Source of the DNA: Microbacterium sp. 2FI
GTDB taxonomy: Bacteria; Actinomycetota; Actinomycetes; Actinomycetales; Microbacteriaceae
Assembly: GCF_005502885.1 (NCBI RefSeq)
Contig: NZ_SCMR01000012.1
Coordinates: 1-64,000 of the forward strand
Direction: 5' to 3'
Length of the DNA: 64,000 bases
The notes under the pieces are model-generated. The model did no database searches, had not been told where the DNA came from, and saw nothing but the letters and a program-made list of their open reading frames with translations. The first letter of the stretch is position 1. The number at the start of each line of letters is the position of its first letter. Below are positions 41,482-49,660 of the stretch, piece after piece. The position numbers were made by a program, and so were the translations under genes.

Positions 41482-41792
41482 GTCGGCTCCGTGATCGTGC
41501 GGGGGGCGAGCAGCGTGTACACGGCGGGCACCAGGAACGCGGCGCACACAGCGTACGAGAAGTCCTCGATCGGCGCGAGACCGATGCGCAGTCCGCTCAG
41601 GTGCTCCGCCGGATAGGTGAAGAGGCCGGCGGCGATCATGACGTTGTCGAAGATCGCCGTGAGGATGACGAGGGCGACCGCCGCCAGCGCCGACGCCGCC
41701 ATGCGCCGTGCGAACGCGGGGCGTCGCGCTGTCGCGAGCACGATGACCGCGGTCACCGCGGCGAAGGGGAGCACGATGAGCGCGTAGGTCAT
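41478..41792 (-). CDS. crtYf: C50 carotenoid cyclase subunit CrtYf
   Basis: This 104-residue membrane protein with three helices has DNVMIAAGLFTYPAEHLSGLRIGLAPIEDFSY, the conserved PxEDF-type motif of the heterodimeric carotenoid cyclases (lycopene cyclase-domain family, CrtYc/Yd, Ye/Yf, Yg/Yh). It acts with CrtYe to close the end rings of the C50 carotenoid. Whether rings are epsilon, beta or gamma cannot be read from the sequence; epsilon would give decaprenoxanthin. Both ends overlap neighbours by 4 nt (ATGA). Confidence 0.88.
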   Translation of the reverse strand: MTYALIVLPFAAVTAVIVLATARRPAFARRMAASALAAVALVILTAIFDNVMIAAGLFTYPAEHLSGLRIGLAPIEDFSYAVCAAFLVPAVYTLLAPRTITEPT

Positions 41793-42133
41793 GCGTCCCC
41801 CGCGTCGGCATCCGCTCGACCGCGCGCCGCGAGGAGGCGACCCATCGCCGCCGTGACCACGAGCGCGAGGTAGCTCAGGAAGGCGAGGAAGAACGGCTCC
41901 TCGAGCGGCAGCTCGGGGGCGAGGTCGATGCCGAGCAGCAGCGCGCTGTCGCCCTTCACGAACACCCCGGTGGCGATGCCGACCGCGTCCCACGCGAGGA
42001 AGAACAGCGTGCCGATGCCGAGCGCGATCGCCGTGCGCGCGGGCGAGCGCCAGAGGGCGAGCCGCCAGCGCGCATCGATCAGCGCGACGCCGACGGCCGA
42101 CGCGAGGATCGCGACGAGGTACGCACCCGGCAC
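41789..42133 (-). CDS. crtYe: C50 carotenoid cyclase subunit CrtYe
   Basis: The 114-residue partner subunit of CrtYf has three membrane helices and the motif FFLAWDAVGIATGVFVKG followed by ELPLEEPFFLAFLSY, the family's PLEEPFF signature. The GTG start lies 1 nt after the crtI stop. The order crtI-crtYe-crtYf-crtEb equals that in Corynebacterium glutamicum, which supports a C50 product. Confidence 0.88.
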   Translation of the reverse strand: MPGAYLVAILASAVGVALIDARWRLALWRSPARTAIALGIGTLFFLAWDAVGIATGVFVKGDSALLLGIDLAPELPLEEPFFLAFLSYLALVVTAAMGRLLAARGRADADAGDA

Positions 42134-42134
42134 G

Positions 42135-43697
42135 TCACACTCTCGCCGGCTCGGCGATCGGTCCGGGTGAGCGGTCGCCGCGCAGGCGCTTCACCACGAG
42201 CTCCGCCGAGATGAGGCACATCGGCAGGCCGATGCCCGGAAGCGTTGACGCGCCGGTGTAGGCGAGGCCTCGGACCTTGCGCGAGGCGTTACGCGGCCGG
42301 AACACCGCGCTCTGGCCGAGGGTGTGGGCAAGTCCGAGTGCGTTGCCGCGCCACGCGCGCAGGTCGGCTGCGAAGTCGCCCGGTGCGACCGTGCGACGCA
42401 CGACCACGCGTTCGGCGAGATCCGGGATGCCGCACCACGACGACAGCTGCGCGATGACGCGGTCGGCAGCGGCTTCGACCGCTGCGTCGCCGTCGCCGTC
42501 GATGCCGCCCCGCCCGATCGACGGGTCGGCCGGCACGGGGACCAGCACGAACAGGTTCTCGTGACCGGCCGGTGCGACCGTCCGGTCGGTGGCGCTCGGC
42601 CGGCACACGTAGAGCGATGCCGGGTGCGGGATGCGGGGGCTCGCGCCGAAGATGTCGTCGAAGTTCGCCCGCCAGTCCTCGGCGAACAGGAGCGTGTGGT
42701 GGGCGAGCTCGGGCAGCTCGCCGCGGACGCCGAGCATGAGCAGCAGCGCACCCGGGCTCGGGGTCTTGGTGTCCCACCACTTCTCGGGGTACGTGCGCTC
42801 GGCGGGTTCGAGGAGAGCCGTCTCGGTGTGGTGGAGATCGGCGGCCGAGACGACCAGATCTGCTCGGATGCTCCCGCCGTCCGCGAGTGTCACGCCCGTG
42901 GCGCGCCCGTCGGCGGTGTCGATGCGGACGACGTCGGCGCCGGTGCGGATCTCGACGCCCTCTCTGCGCGCGAGGCGCTCGACGGCGCGGATGACTTCGA
43001 CGAGTCCGCCCCGCGGGTAGAGCACCCCCTCGTCGAGATCGAGGTGGCTCATCAGGTGGTACAGGCTCGGCACGCCATACGGGGAGCCGCCGAGGAAGAC
43101 GGCGGGGTAGCCGAGGATCTGCCGCAGCCGAGGGTCGGCGAAGCGCCGCTCGACGTGCGAGGCGAGCGTGCGGGTGAGCAGCGGTGCGAGCTGCGGGACT
43201 CGTCGCAGCAGCGCCGGGTCGCGCAGGCCCGCAGTCGTCTCGTACGTGTCATAGAGGAAGCGGGTGACGGCGAGATCGTAGGCGTCGGCGGCCGAGTCGA
43301 GGTAGTCGGAGAGCTTCGCTCCGGCGCCCGGCTCGACGCTCTCGAAGAGCGCCGTCGCTGCCGCGCGCCCGGAGTGCACATCCAGCGGCGCGGCGTCCGT
43401 GCGGGGGTCGGAGTAGACGCGGTACGCGGGAGTCAGCGGCACGAGGTCGAGCTCGTCGGCCGCGCTCGTCCCGAGAAGCCGGAAGAAGTGATCGAAGACC
43501 TCGGGCATCAGGTACCAGCTCGGACCAGTGTCGAAGCGGAAGCCGTCCTCCTCCCAGCTGCCGGCGCGACCGCCGAGCTCGTCCCGGGCTTCGAGGAGGG
43601 TGACCTTCCAGCCGTCCGAGGCGAGGAGGGCAGCCGTCGCGAGACCTGCGATCCCGCCGCCCACGACCACGGCGGTGCCGGGGGTGGTGCCGGTCAT
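42135..43697 (-). CDS. crtI: phytoene desaturase CrtI
   Basis: This 520-residue FAD-dependent desaturase introduces four double bases' worth of unsaturation steps from phytoene to lycopene. It has the N-terminal dinucleotide motif VVVGGGIAGLATAALLAS, the RAGSWEEDGFRFDTGPSWY segment, and the C-terminal bacterial-type desaturase signature region (NASRKVRGLAYTGASTLPG, then GIGLPMCLIS). The length is normal for bacterial CrtI. ATG 43697 overlaps the crtB stop. Confidence 0.93.
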   Translation of the reverse strand: MTGTTPGTAVVVGGGIAGLATAALLASDGWKVTLLEARDELGGRAGSWEEDGFRFDTGPSWYLMPEVFDHFFRLLGTSAADELDLVPLTPAYRVYSDPRTDAAPLDVHSGRAAATALFESVEPGAGAKLSDYLDSAADAYDLAVTRFLYDTYETTAGLRDPALLRRVPQLAPLLTRTLASHVERRFADPRLRQILGYPAVFLGGSPYGVPSLYHLMSHLDLDEGVLYPRGGLVEVIRAVERLARREGVEIRTGADVVRIDTADGRATGVTLADGGSIRADLVVSAADLHHTETALLEPAERTYPEKWWDTKTPSPGALLLMLGVRGELPELAHHTLLFAEDWRANFDDIFGASPRIPHPASLYVCRPSATDRTVAPAGHENLFVLVPVPADPSIGRGGIDGDGDAAVEAAADRVIAQLSSWCGIPDLAERVVVRRTVAPGDFAADLRAWRGNALGLAHTLGQSAVFRPRNASRKVRGLAYTGASTLPGIGLPMCLISAELVVKRLRGDRSPGPIAEPARV

Positions 43698-44578
43698 GCG
43701 CGCACCTCGCGCGGCGGGAAGCCGAGCCAGGCGCGGGCGGCGAGGCGGGCCTTCACGGGGTTCGGAACGCGCACGCGGGCGTCACCGGAGCCGCTTCTCA
43801 GGCGCCTGGACAGTTCGGCGAACAGATCGTGCGCTGCGGTCACTGCTCGACGGCAGTCGGCCGGGAGGTCGGGGATCGTCGCCGCCGCTGCGGCGAGGTC
43901 GGCATCGATGCGGTCGAGCACGCTCTCTCTTGTCACGGCGCCCGAGCCTATCCCGAGGTAGTCGCGCCCGAGCGACGACGCGTCGTGGTCGAGGTCGCGG
44001 AGGAAGTTGACGTCCTGGAATGCGGCGCCCAGTCGCCGTGCGCCGTCGACGAGATGCGGTGCCGGCGTCACCGGCCGCGGGGACCCGGCGTTCACGAACA
44101 CCTGTAGGCACATGAGGCCGACGACCTCCGCCGATCCGTAGACGTAGTCGTCGTGCGATGCATCGTCGTGCCGTGACACCGACAGGTCGGTGCGCATGGA
44201 GGCGAAGAACGGGCGCACCAGCGCGGCATCGATCCCGCACTCGCGCGCCGTCCGCGCGAAGGCGTGGACGATGAGGTTCGCGCTGAAGCCGCGCTCGATC
44301 GCCGCGAGGGTCTCGGTCTCGAGATCGTCCAGCACCGCTCCCGCCTCGGCCTCGGTGAGGCCGGCGGCCAGCGCCGGACCGTCGACGATCTCGTCGGCGA
44401 CGCGCACGAGGGCGTAGACGGTGCGCACGTGGGGCCGCGGCCGCGGCCCGAGCAGGCGGCAGGCGAGAGAGAACGAGGTGGAGTAGCGCGCGATCACGGT
44501 GGCGGCAGCATCCGTCGCCGCGCGGTCGTAGAGGTCGAGACCCGTCGCGTCGCCCTGACGGGACCGCAGGCGGCTCAC
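43694..44578 (-). CDS. crtB: phytoene synthase CrtB
   Basis: CrtB condenses two geranylgeranyl diphosphates head to head into phytoene. The 294-residue protein has the start motif YSTSFSLACRLL, the first Asp-rich motif VRVADEIVD (Dxx[DE]D-like) at about 58-66, YVYGSAEVVGLMC, and the second Asp-rich motif AFQDVNFLRDLDHD. GTG 44578 is chosen because it forms a GTGA overlap with crtE; the longer frame upstream runs inside crtE. Confidence 0.92.
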   Translation of the reverse strand: MSRLRSRQGDATGLDLYDRAATDAAATVIARYSTSFSLACRLLGPRPRPHVRTVYALVRVADEIVDGPALAAGLTEAEAGAVLDDLETETLAAIERGFSANLIVHAFARTARECGIDAALVRPFFASMRTDLSVSRHDDASHDDYVYGSAEVVGLMCLQVFVNAGSPRPVTPAPHLVDGARRLGAAFQDVNFLRDLDHDASSLGRDYLGIGSGAVTRESVLDRIDADLAAAAATIPDLPADCRRAVTAAHDLFAELSRRLRSGSGDARVRVPNPVKARLAARAWLGFPPREVRA

Positions 44579-45630
44579 GGGACGCGCCTCTCGACGGCGT
44601 CGGCGAGGTCTCGCAGCAGCATCCCCGCTGCGGGGGTGAGTGACGTGTCGGCGGACATGCCGCGCACGTCGTCGAGCGTCTCGGCGACGAGGCGGCGCAG
44701 GCGCGCGCGGGCACCGCTCTCTTCGAGCGCACGCTGGGCTTCGCGCACGGCGATCGGACCCGTGTGCGCGACGGCGATGGCATCGTTCACTCGCGGCCAC
44801 GTCGGCGTCTGGCGCGCGAGGGCGACGAGGGGGGTGCGCTTGGACTCCCGCAGGTCACCGCCCGACTCGCGGCCCGCCTGCTCGGCGGTTCCGAAGGCGC
44901 CGATGAGGTCGTCCACGAGCTGGAATGCGAGGCCGAGTCGTCCACCGGCGCGATCGATGACGTCCAGCGACGTCGCGCCCGCCCCGGCCAGGAGGGCACC
45001 CGCGCGCAGCGGTGCGCTGAAGGAGTAGACCGCCGTCTTGTTGAACGCGGCGTCGAAGATCGCCTCGGGGTCGGCGCAGTCTTCCACCACACTGTTCTCG
45101 ACGTCGGCCAGTTCGCCGGCGGCTGAGACGTAGACCGCGTCGTCGAAGATCTCGAAGAGCCGCTCACGTGTCGCCGCGTCGACATCGGCGAGAGCGACCA
45201 GGCGCAGTGCCTCGTGCAGCAGCAGGTCGCCGGCCAGGATCGCGGCGGCATCACCCAGCAAGGCCGATCCGGCGGCATCCGCGCCGCCGGCGAGCCCGCG
45301 CCGGCGGAACTCGCCGGCGATGTTCGGGATGCCGCGACGCACGGTGTCGTGATCGATGACGTCGTCGTGGACCACGAACGCGGTGTGGAGCAGCTCGAAG
45401 GCTGCGGCCACCGGAGCGAGGGCCGACGCGTTTCGGGGATCGCCGCCGAACGCGTCGAAAGACGCGGAGACCAGGGCCGGGCGGAAGCGCTTGCCTCCTT
45501 GTGCGGCTCGCGCGAGCGCTTCGGCGAGAGCGGTGAATCCGCTCCCGAGCGAATCGGCACGCGTGCGGATCCGCGCGAGCGCGTCATCGATCGCCGCGTC
45601 GATCCCGGGATGGGGAACTGTCGCGATCAT
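44575..45630 (-). CDS. crtE: geranylgeranyl diphosphate synthase CrtE
   Basis: This 351-residue trans-prenyltransferase makes GGPP from IPP and allylic diphosphates. It has the first Asp-rich motif FVVHDDVIDHDTVRRG (DDxxD), the GGKRFRPALV substrate loop and the second motif FQLVDDLIGAFG (DDxxG/D). ATG 45630 forms an ATGA overlap with idi. It supplies CrtB, and its product is a plausible ligand of the divergent MarR regulator, by analogy with CrtR of Corynebacterium. Confidence 0.92.
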   Translation of the reverse strand: MIATVPHPGIDAAIDDALARIRTRADSLGSGFTALAEALARAAQGGKRFRPALVSASFDAFGGDPRNASALAPVAAAFELLHTAFVVHDDVIDHDTVRRGIPNIAGEFRRRGLAGGADAAGSALLGDAAAILAGDLLLHEALRLVALADVDAATRERLFEIFDDAVYVSAAGELADVENSVVEDCADPEAIFDAAFNKTAVYSFSAPLRAGALLAGAGATSLDVIDRAGGRLGLAFQLVDDLIGAFGTAEQAGRESGGDLRESKRTPLVALARQTPTWPRVNDAIAVAHTGPIAVREAQRALEESGARARLRRLVAETLDDVRGMSADTSLTPAAGMLLRDLADAVERRVP

Positions 45631-46178
45631 GACGCGCGAAGGCGCTGCGCCACCGTGTCGAAGAGGTGGAGCTGCTGCGCCTGCAGTACGAGCCACGGGC
45701 TGAACGCCCAGGGCGTGGCCTCGATCGATGCCGCGAGATCGGCGGGGTCCACCCATCGCGCGTCCACGACCTCGAGGGGGTTGAGGACGGGTTCATCGGT
45801 GGTCATCGCCGTGTACACGGGGCAGACCTCGTGCTCGACGATTCCGGTCGCATCGGTCGCGCGGTAGCGGAAGAGGGGCAGGGCCAGCTCGATCCCGGTG
45901 AGTGTCAGCCCGAGCTCGAATTCAGCCCGACGGTGGACAGCGGTGATGACGGGCTCTGCAGGTTTGGGGTGACCGCAGAACGAGTTGCTCCAGACGCCGG
46001 GCCATGTCTTCTTGCTCAGGGCACGGCGTGTCACCAGCACCTGACCGAGCTCGTTGACCACGTGGCACGAGAATGCAAGGTGCAGTGCCGTGTCGGTGCC
46101 GTGGACGCTGCTCTTCGGAGCCGTGCCGATCGCTCGGCCCTCGTCGTCGAGAAGCACAACGTGGTCGGCGTCTGTCAT
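45627..46178 (-). CDS. idi: isopentenyl-diphosphate delta-isomerase, type I
   Basis: The 183-residue Nudix-fold isomerase interconverts IPP and DMAPP. Catalytic Cys is in the motif WSNSFCGHPKP and catalytic Glu in the later VEHEVCPVY segment. DMAPP is needed both as primer for CrtE and as donor for CrtEb, which explains its first position in the operon. ATG 46178 follows AGGAGGATC; a TCGACA-17 nt-TAAACT promoter lies just upstream, overlapped by the palindromic operator. Confidence 0.93.
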   Translation of the reverse strand: MTDADHVVLLDDEGRAIGTAPKSSVHGTDTALHLAFSCHVVNELGQVLVTRRALSKKTWPGVWSNSFCGHPKPAEPVITAVHRRAEFELGLTLTGIELALPLFRYRATDATGIVEHEVCPVYTAMTTDEPVLNPLEVVDARWVDPADLAASIEATPWAFSPWLVLQAQQLHLFDTVAQRLRAS

Positions 46179-46193
46179 CTGATCCTCCTGATT

Positions 46194-46212
46194 TCGCTAG
46201 TTTAGCTAGCGA
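46194..46212. promoter_or_regulatory. palindromic operator of the crt operon
   Basis: TCGCTAG and CTAGCGA form perfect 7-bp arms around TTTAG. The minus-strand -10 hexamer TAAACT (46204-46199) lies within it, so a protein bound here would block RNA polymerase at idi. It sits between idi and the divergent MarR gene, the usual place of an autoregulatory MarR site. Confidence 0.75.
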
Positions 46213-46227
46213 TATGGGTGGTGTCGA
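46199..46227 (-). promoter_or_regulatory. idi-crt operon promoter
   Basis: On the minus strand TCGACA (46227-46222) and TAAACT (46204-46199) are 17 nt apart, close to the SigA consensus. The predicted start is near 46192, giving a leader of about 14 nt with AGGAGG. Confidence 0.75.
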
Positions 46228-46256
46228 TGATACAACGGGGGAGAGGGGGTGTCCAC

Positions 46257-46727
46257 ATGTCGCAGCCGTGGGAGCCGCAGACGACGCACGAGCGTGCCGT
46301 GCTCGACGTGCTGCTGGCCATCCGCGCCTTCAGCGACGCCATGGACCGCATGTACGGCGGCATGAAGGGCGACATGGAGATGAACGCCACCGACCTCGCG
46401 GCGCTGCGCATGCTCATCATGCGCGAGCAGCGCGGTGAGCAGGTGAGCCCGCACGACGTCGCGCGGCATCTGCGCATCTCGACCGCCTCGACGACCAAGC
46501 TGCTCGATCGGCTGTCGGCGTCGGGACATGTGGAGCGGCATCCACATCCCCACGACGGGCGCGGGCGTCTCGTCGTTCTCACCGAGGAGTCGCGGCACGC
46601 CTTCTTCCGGCACTTCGGTCAGCGACTGCAGGCGATGCGCGGCGTCGCACTGCGCTACGACGACGACGATCTCGCGGTGATCGCGCGATTCCTCGGCGAA
46701 CTGGGCGAGGTCCTCGACCCAGAGTGA
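46257..46727 (+). CDS. MarR-family transcriptional regulator (CrtR-like)
   Basis: The 156-residue winged-helix regulator has the MarR core: LAALRMLIMREQRGEQVSPHDVARHLRI, STASTTKLLDRLSASGHVERHPHPHDGRGR with the wing Asp-x-Arg (DGRGRLV), and a C-terminal dimerisation helix. ATG 46257 is the family-like start; GAGAGGGGGT precedes it. Being divergent from idi with a palindrome between them, it probably represses the crt operon and itself. In Corynebacterium glutamicum, CrtR, also MarR-type and divergent from crtE, is released by GGPP; the same ligand class is inferred here. Confidence 0.85.
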   Translation: MSQPWEPQTTHERAVLDVLLAIRAFSDAMDRMYGGMKGDMEMNATDLAALRMLIMREQRGEQVSPHDVARHLRISTASTTKLLDRLSASGHVERHPHPHDGRGRLVVLTEESRHAFFRHFGQRLQAMRGVALRYDDDDLAVIARFLGELGEVLDPE

Positions 46728-46779
46728 AGCGCGGAACACGCGGGAATCCGGCGAGAATTCGGCGGGATTCCGGGGAAAA

Positions 46780-46811
46780 GAAGAAGGCGCCCCATCCGGG
46801 ACGCCTTCTTC
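46780..46811 (-). terminator. Rho-independent terminator of the initiator tRNA gene
   Basis: A perfect 10-bp stem (GAAGAAGGCG/CGCCTTCTTC) with a 12-nt loop is followed on the minus strand by TTTT. It probably stops both the tRNA transcript and, from the other side, the MarR gene. Confidence 0.8.
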
Positions 46812-46816
46812 ATCTG

Positions 46817-46890
46817 TTGCGGGGACAGGATTTGAACCTGCGACCTCTGGGTTATGAGCCCAGCGAGCTACCGAGCTGCTCCACCCCGCG
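46817..46890 (-). tRNA. initiator tRNA-Met (CAT)
   Basis: Read on the minus strand, a 74-nt cloverleaf begins CGCGGGG and ends CCCCGCA plus discriminator A; CCA is not encoded. The anticodon loop is CTCATAA. The first acceptor pair is a C1-A72 mismatch, and the anticodon stem ends in three G-C pairs (GGG/CCC). Both are hallmarks of formyl-methionine initiator tRNA. The T arm AGGTTCAAATCCTGT is normal. Confidence 0.93.
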
Positions 46891-46902
46891 GCACAAGATG
46901 AA

Positions 46903-46908
46903 AGCCTA
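46903..46908 (-). promoter_or_regulatory. possible -10 box of the initiator tRNA
   Basis: On the minus strand TAGGCT lies 12 nt before the tRNA 5' end. A weak TCTCGA sits 17 nt further upstream. Confidence 0.5.
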
Positions 46909-46982
46909 GCACGGCTTCGGAGTGCTCGAGAACACGGGCCGGTTCGCTTGCCGCCCGCAGGCGGGTCGGTGAGGATGAGCAC

Positions 46983-47498
46983 ATGGCACTTCCTCGTGAC
47001 AGCGGACCCCACGACGACCTCGCCGACGGCCGCGACGAATCGCCCGCCGAGCGCGCCGACCGCAATTGGGGAGAGGTGCTGCAGGAGCTGCGAGTCCTGC
47101 AGACCGGCACGCAGATCCTCACCGGATTCCTGCTCGCCCTGGCCTTCCAGCCCGCCTTCGGCGATCTCAGCGAAGGGCAGACCATCGCCTACCTGACGCT
47201 CGTCGTCCTCTCCGCTCTCAGCTCGATCGTGGCTCTCGCGCCCGTCGCGCTGCATCGCGTCCTCTTCCAGCGCCAGGCCAAGCCCGCCGTGGTCGCCTAC
47301 GGCCACGCGGCCCTCATCACAGCGCTCCTGACGGTGTCGGTGCTCCTGGTCGGAGTCGTCGGCTTCGTGTTCGATGTGGTGGTCGGCGGGGCGGCGACCT
47401 GGATCGCGCTCATCGCGCTGACGATCGTGATCGTCTCCCTCTGGGTGATCGCGCCGGTCAGCATCCGCGCACGGCTTCAGACGGAGGACGAGCGATGA
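46983..47498 (+). CDS. DUF6328 family membrane protein
   Basis: This 171-residue protein has an acidic N-terminus, the motif NWGEVLQELRVLQTGTQILTGFLLALAFQPAF entering the first membrane helix, and four helices in all, ending RARLQTEDER. This matches DUF6328, a small actinobacterial family of unknown function. The ATG is preceded by GTGAGGATG. The stop overlaps the next start by 4 nt (ATGA), so it forms an operon with a nitrilase-family gene. Confidence 0.8.
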   Translation: MALPRDSGPHDDLADGRDESPAERADRNWGEVLQELRVLQTGTQILTGFLLALAFQPAFGDLSEGQTIAYLTLVVLSALSSIVALAPVALHRVLFQRQAKPAVVAYGHAALITALLTVSVLLVGVVGFVFDVVVGGAATWIALIALTIVIVSLWVIAPVSIRARLQTEDER

Positions 47499-48307
47499 CG
47501 GTGCCCGACACGGTCGCGCTCGCGGTGGCCCAGTTCGCCCCGATGGCGGATGCCGCGACAAATCTCGACGCGATCTCCGAGCTGACCGGCGCCGCGGCCG
47601 CACGGGGCGCTCGGGTGATCGTCTTCCCCGAGTACTCGAGCTACTTCGTCGACCCGTTCGACGAGTCCCTCGCCGCCCACGCGGAGGCGCTGGACGGACC
47701 GTTCGCGACAGCGCTGATCGCGTTGGCGACCGCACACGATGTCGTCCTGGTCGCCGGCCTCGTCGAGAAGTCCGCCGACGACCGGCGGGTGCGGAACACC
47801 GTCGTGGCCGTGGATGCGAGCGGGGTGCTCGCGAGCTACCGCAAGCTCCACCTCTACGACGCCTTCGGGCAGCGCGAGTCCGACTGGGTCGAGGCGGGTG
47901 GGATCGCCCCGCCCGAGACGTTCGAGTACGGCGGACTGCGCTTCGGCCTCATGACCTGCTACGACCTTCGGTTCCCCGAGGTGGGGCGAGTCCTCGCCGA
48001 TGCGGGCGCCGACGTCTTCGTCGTTCCCGCCGAGTGGGTGCGCGGCCCACTCAAGGAGCACCACTGGCGCACGCTCATCCACGCCCGCGCGATCGAGAAC
48101 ACCGTCTTCGTCGCCGCAGCCGACCACCCGCCGCCGTTGGGCGTGGGGTGCTCGATGATCGTCGACCCCCAGGGCGTCGAGATCGCCGCGGTGGGGACCG
48201 CGACCGATATCGCCGTCGCCCACCTCGACCTCGCGGCGGTGGAGCGCGTGCGGCGTGTCAATCCATCGCTGCGTCTGCGGCGATTCCGCGTCGAGCCGCG
48301 CGCCTGA
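47495..48307 (+). CDS. carbon-nitrogen hydrolase (nitrilase superfamily)
   Basis: This 270-residue cytosolic amidase has a complete Glu-Lys-Cys triad: E46 in VFPEYSS, K117 in YRKLHLYD and C155 in MTCYDLRFPE. The pattern and size fit omega-amidase/NIT1-NIT2-like and deaminated-glutathione amidase groups rather than true nitrilases. The substrate is not predictable, but a convergent aminotransferase of the kynurenine/glutamine transaminase type lies just downstream, and such enzymes produce omega-amides; a functional pair is an inference. Confidence 0.82.
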   Translation: MTVPDTVALAVAQFAPMADAATNLDAISELTGAAAARGARVIVFPEYSSYFVDPFDESLAAHAEALDGPFATALIALATAHDVVLVAGLVEKSADDRRVRNTVVAVDASGVLASYRKLHLYDAFGQRESDWVEAGGIAPPETFEYGGLRFGLMTCYDLRFPEVGRVLADAGADVFVVPAEWVRGPLKEHHWRTLIHARAIENTVFVAAADHPPPLGVGCSMIVDPQGVEIAAVGTATDIAVAHLDLAAVERVRRVNPSLRLRRFRVEPRA

Positions 48308-48330
48308 GGGTGCCTGAGGGCGGCTGAAAG

Positions 48331-48352
48331 CGGCTGAGTCCGGGCTCAGCCG
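48331..48352. terminator. hairpin between the nitrilase and aminotransferase genes
   Basis: CGGCTGAG and CTCAGCCG form an 8-bp stem with a 6-nt loop. The stop of the minus-strand aminotransferase (48346-48348) lies in the right arm. Confidence 0.55.
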
Positions 48353-49545
48353 GCGGCGGCGAGACGGGCGGCGGCATCCTCGAGAACGGCGACGCGCTTG
48401 CACGCCGCAAACCGCACGAGGGTCGCGTAACCGGCGCGGCGCTCCGGCGTGGCGAATGCGGTCAGCGGTATCGCGACCACTCCCGCGCGTCGGGGGAGCT
48501 CGCGGCAGAACGCGGCGGCGTCCGTCGCGCCGAGGGGCGCGGCATCCGCCACCGTGAAGTACGACCCCCGCGGCGTCGACACCGCGAACCCGGCGGCGCG
48601 GAGCCCCGCCCCGAGCAGATCGCGCTTGTCTCGAAGTGTGCTCGCGATGCCGGTGAAGAACTCGTCGGGCAGCCGGAGCCCCGCCGCGATCGCGGGCTGG
48701 AAAGGACTGCCGTTGACGTAGGTGAGGAACTGCTTGACGGCGAGCACCGCGTCGACGAGTGCCGCGGGGCCGGAGACCCATCCGATCTTCCAGCCCGTCG
48801 TCGAGAAGGTCTTGCCGGCTGACGAGATCGTCAGCGTGCGCTCGCTCGCGCCGGGAACAGTCGCGATCGGGACGTGCGCGCCGTCGAAGACGAGGTGCTC
48901 GTACACCTCGTCGGTGACGATCACCGCGTCGTGGCGCTCGGCGAGCCGGACGACTTCGTCGCGCACCTCCTGGCCGAACACGGCGCCGGTGGGGTTGTGG
49001 GGATCGTTGACGAGGATGACGCGCGTGCGGTCGGTCACGGTGCTGCGGAGTTCGTCGAGATCGGGCTGGAAATCCGGCCAGCGCAGCGGCACCGTCCGCA
49101 GCCGCGCCCCCGCGAGGGCGACCACCGCGGCATAGGAGTCGTAGTGCGGCTCGAAGACGACGACCTCGTCGTCGGGGCCGTCGATCAGGGCGAGGAGGGT
49201 CGCCGCGAGAGCCTCGGTCGCCCCCGCCGTGATCAGCACCTCGCGGCCGGGGTCGAGCGCGAGCCCGTAGAAGCGGTGCTGGTGCTCGGCGACCGCGAGC
49301 AGAAGGTCGGGGATGCCGCGGCCGGGCGGGTACTGGTTCGCACCCGCGGCGATCGCCGCGCGGGCGGCGTCGAGAACGGCGGCGGGACCGTCCTCGTCGG
49401 GAAACCCCTGCCCGAGATTGATCGCGCCGGTATCGGCCGCGAGGGCCGACATCTCGGCGAAGATGGTAGGGCTGATCGTCCCATCCGGGCCGACGAGCCC
49501 CGCGCCGGCAGCTGTACGGTGCCACGCACCGGGAATCGCTCGCAT
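48346..49545 (-). CDS. class I/II PLP aminotransferase (kynurenine/methionine aminotransferase-like)
   Basis: The 399-residue enzyme has the substrate-binding start INLGQGFPDEDGP, NDPHNPTGAVFG, TDEVYEHLVFDG and the PLP lysine in ISSAGKTFSTTGWKIGW. NLGQGFPD and the overall pattern match the YbdL/kynurenine-aminotransferase group, which acts on methionine, glutamine or aromatic amino acids. ATG 49545 is chosen because TACCGT lies 7 nt upstream; earlier in-frame starts lie in the promoter of the HtrA gene. Confidence 0.85.
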   Translation of the reverse strand: MRAIPGAWHRTAAGAGLVGPDGTISPTIFAEMSALAADTGAINLGQGFPDEDGPAAVLDAARAAIAAGANQYPPGRGIPDLLLAVAEHQHRFYGLALDPGREVLITAGATEALAATLLALIDGPDDEVVVFEPHYDSYAAVVALAGARLRTVPLRWPDFQPDLDELRSTVTDRTRVILVNDPHNPTGAVFGQEVRDEVVRLAERHDAVIVTDEVYEHLVFDGAHVPIATVPGASERTLTISSAGKTFSTTGWKIGWVSGPAALVDAVLAVKQFLTYVNGSPFQPAIAAGLRLPDEFFTGIASTLRDKRDLLGAGLRAAGFAVSTPRGSYFTVADAAPLGATDAAAFCRELPRRAGVVAIPLTAFATPERRAGYATLVRFAACKRVAVLEDAAARLAAAG

Positions 49546-49552
49546 TCGGATC

Positions 49553-49558
49553 ACGGTA
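49553..49558 (-). promoter_or_regulatory. leaderless -10 box of the aminotransferase gene
   Basis: On the minus strand TACCGT ends 7 nt before ATG 49545. Confidence 0.6.
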
Positions 49559-49660
49559 CAGGGCGCGCTCAGTCCGGTTGCATAGTCGAGTCCCATCCCG
49601 GTCATAAGAAATGCACAGCATCGGCGGGCAATGTTGGGCCTGTTCGGCAGAAGGAGCATC

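Noticed and set aside
43694..44800. Longer start for phytoene synthase
   Set aside because: The extension is Arg-rich and lies inside crtE; the GTGA overlap start fits the family length.
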